This document shows positions 4,842-5,844 of a DNA stretch of 5,844 bases, one piece after another (the first letter of the stretch is position 1; the number at the start of each line of letters is the position of its first letter). This DNA is from Candidatus Falkowiibacteriota bacterium. GTDB taxonomy: Bacteria > Patescibacteriota > Patescibacteriia > Patescibacteriales > WJLG01. The stretch covers positions 1-5,844 of the forward strand of contig WJLG01000082.1 in NCBI GenBank assembly GCA_014728685.1, in the 5' to 3' direction. A model generated the notes under the pieces. It was given only the letters and a program-made list of their open reading frames with translations, was not told where the DNA came from and did not search any database. A program made the translations under genes and the position numbers.

Positions 4842-5600
4842 TTATCGAAAAATAGAAAATATCCTTTTCAAATCCAGCATATCGATCAATTCCTCAAAAG
4901 CATTCTTGTATTTTTGGCTATAGCCTTCGTAGAATTCAAAATTCTCCGGTATTCCATCGACTATCTTTATTTCCGCTTCCTTGTCCGGAGTATGTAGATT
5001 GAAACCCAAGGGTGCGGGCTTGATATTATAAATATCATTGTTTTTTTCAATGATCCCGATACTTATCTCAGCGGTTATCGTGCTATCTTGCGAAGATCCT
5101 TCCAAGGGTATATCGCGCACATCTCCAAAAGGCGCCGGATACAATTTAGTATTTCGATGATAAGCGGTCTTTTCAAAGATAGTATCTATAGCACAGATAT
5201 GTATCTGTATATCATCTAATTCAAATTCATCAACATATTTTTGAAGAAAAGGCTTGGTATAAAGCCAATAGCTATAACCTTCGAGCCAAACCGATTGCGG
5301 AGCGATCCTTTCTATCAATTTTTTTATCTTCTCCTTATTTTTCTCTTCACCTCTTGCTAGATCGATCAAAACATAATGCCTGACCACCAAATTACTTGGC
5401 GCCAAAAAATACGACAAACCCACCCATCTGTTGGATTCAAGTCTTTTTATGTCCTGCCGAGTAATTTCTCCACCAGAATTATAGCGCGCAAACAGTTCGT
5501 CCTGGAGGTTCGCCAGAGAACTGCCATATTCAAAATTAGTGGTGAATACCAAAACCAGCAAAACAAGAACTATTACTAATAATATAACTGGTTTTTTCAT
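4842..5600 (-). CDS. membrane-anchored protein of unknown function
   Basis: I do not recognise this 252-residue protein. Residues 4-20 are a strongly hydrophobic segment after MKK, with no lipobox Cys and no clear signal-peptidase site, so an N-terminal anchor with an extracytoplasmic domain is likely. After a charged helical stretch (31-57) comes an aromatic cluster WLEGYSYWLYTKPFL (105-119), the most distinctive motif. The second half is mostly short beta strands (for example ITAEISIGII, 175-184) with repeated PAP (155-157 and 196-198), and ends in a helix rich in acidic residues. The Shine-Dalgarno AGGT is weak and close (3 nt before the ATG). A TATAAT (5619-5614) lies upstream without a good -35 box, at the edge of the palindromic element. 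It converges on the metallopeptidase gene. Confidence 0.7.
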   Translation of the reverse strand: MKKPVILLVIVLVLLVLVFTTNFEYGSSLANLQDELFARYNSGGEITRQDIKRLESNRWVGLSYFLAPSNLVVRHYVLIDLARGEEKNKEKIKKLIERIAPQSVWLEGYSYWLYTKPFLQKYVDEFELDDIQIHICAIDTIFEKTAYHRNTKLYPAPFGDVRDIPLEGSSQDSTITAEISIGIIEKNNDIYNIKPAPLGFNLHTPDKEAEIKIVDGIPENFEFYEGYSQKYKNAFEELIDMLDLKRIFSIFR

Positions 5601-5621
5601 TTTACCTATTTATATTATATT

Positions 5622-5663
5622 CCCCTCTTGAGAGGGGTGCCGACGCAAGGAGGCGGGGTGTGT
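5622..5663. repeat. palindromic intergenic element (REP-like)
   Basis: CCCCTC (5622-5627) and GAGGGG (5632-5637) form a hairpin with a TTGA loop. A second small stem follows, GCC (5639-5641) with GGC (5652-5654), and then GGGGTGTGT (5655-5663). This arrangement resembles an interspersed palindromic element I recall from many uncultured and Bacteroidota-like genomes. Its GC content contrasts sharply with the AT-rich surroundings. It lies directly upstream of the -10-like TATAAT of the 252-residue protein gene. Confidence 0.55.
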
Positions 5664-5692
5664 AAAGGCCTAGCTTAAAAATTATTACTTAT

Positions 5693-5844
5693 CTATATTT
5701 TAAAATACTTAAAAAGTATTGGCGAAAAAACAAATATTGCAATCATTACAAACAAAACTGACAAGCTCACAAAAAAAGATGTCCTTTTCATTTTATTCTT
5801 TTTAACAAAATAGCGAAACACAATAAAAAATGGCCAGAGTGGAA
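5693..5844 (-). CDS. C-terminal fragment of a hydrophobic membrane protein
   Basis: An open frame enters from the right edge and ends at TAG 5693-5695, giving 49 complete codons. It begins PLWPFFIVFRYFVKKNK and ends in FKYFKI. It has two hydrophobic stretches separated by a basic loop (KKNKMKR), consistent with the last two membrane helices of a polytopic protein, or with a small protein beginning at the internal ATG at 5791. No Shine-Dalgarno supports that internal start strongly. Family unknown. A weak AT-only hairpin, AATACTT/AAGTATT (5704-5720), overlaps the last codons. Confidence 0.5.
   Translation of the reverse strand, partial: PLWPFFIVFRYFVKKNKMKRTSFFVSLSVLFVMIAIFVFSPILFKYFKI

Overview
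The window is a moderately AT-rich stretch of bacterial chromosome with eight protein genes, two of them cut by the window edges, and one more short gene (529-690). Most complete genes have their own promoter and terminator. Intergenic AT tracts are long, Shine-Dalgarno sites are mostly strong (AGGAG or AGGAGG), and several promoters match the sigma-70 consensus closely. No rRNA, tRNA, CRISPR array, transposase or integrase is visible. The mix is a holin-like small membrane protein, a mini Phd antitoxin, a pterin dehydratase, a secreted GH17 enzyme and a CCCCTCTTGAGAGGGG-type palindromic element. This suggests an uncultured, metagenome-derived lineage (candidate-phylum type, or a Fibrobacterota/Bacteroidota relative), but the sequence alone does not settle the phylum.

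Layout: (1) 1-461, minus strand: the N-terminus of an unknown protein and an 83-residue multi-pass membrane protein, driven by a perfect TTGACA/TATAAT promoter. (2) 469-1125: a plus-strand orphan Phd/YefM mini-antitoxin and a minus-strand pterin-4a-carbinolamine dehydratase converge on one shared bidirectional terminator. This segment is bounded by two nearly identical 32-bp direct repeats, each covering the -35 box and upstream region of a minus-strand promoter. (3) 1047-1357: no gene; it holds the dehydratase promoter, an 84-bp inverted-repeat structure and the terminator of the next gene. (4) 1358-3175: a secreted GH17-type beta-glucanase with an unusual N-terminal module. (5) 3181-3595: an HPr-like protein with Asn at the position of the phosphorylatable His15 and a Ser retained at the Ser46 position, a Crh-like pattern. 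(6) 3606-4731: a divergently transcribed membrane-anchored HEFGH metallopeptidase-like protein. (7) 4788-5663: a membrane-anchored protein of unknown function preceded by a palindromic element. (8) 5693-5844: the C-terminal end of a hydrophobic protein.

The genes do not form one obvious pathway; most are single-gene transcription units. The clearest functional pairing is the divergent HPr-like/metallopeptidase promoter region. The most notable observations are the H15N HPr-like protein, the duplicated 32-bp promoter element, the pterin dehydratase with Tyr at the third histidine position, and the split N-terminal module of the glucanase. I found no convincing multi-gene new system.
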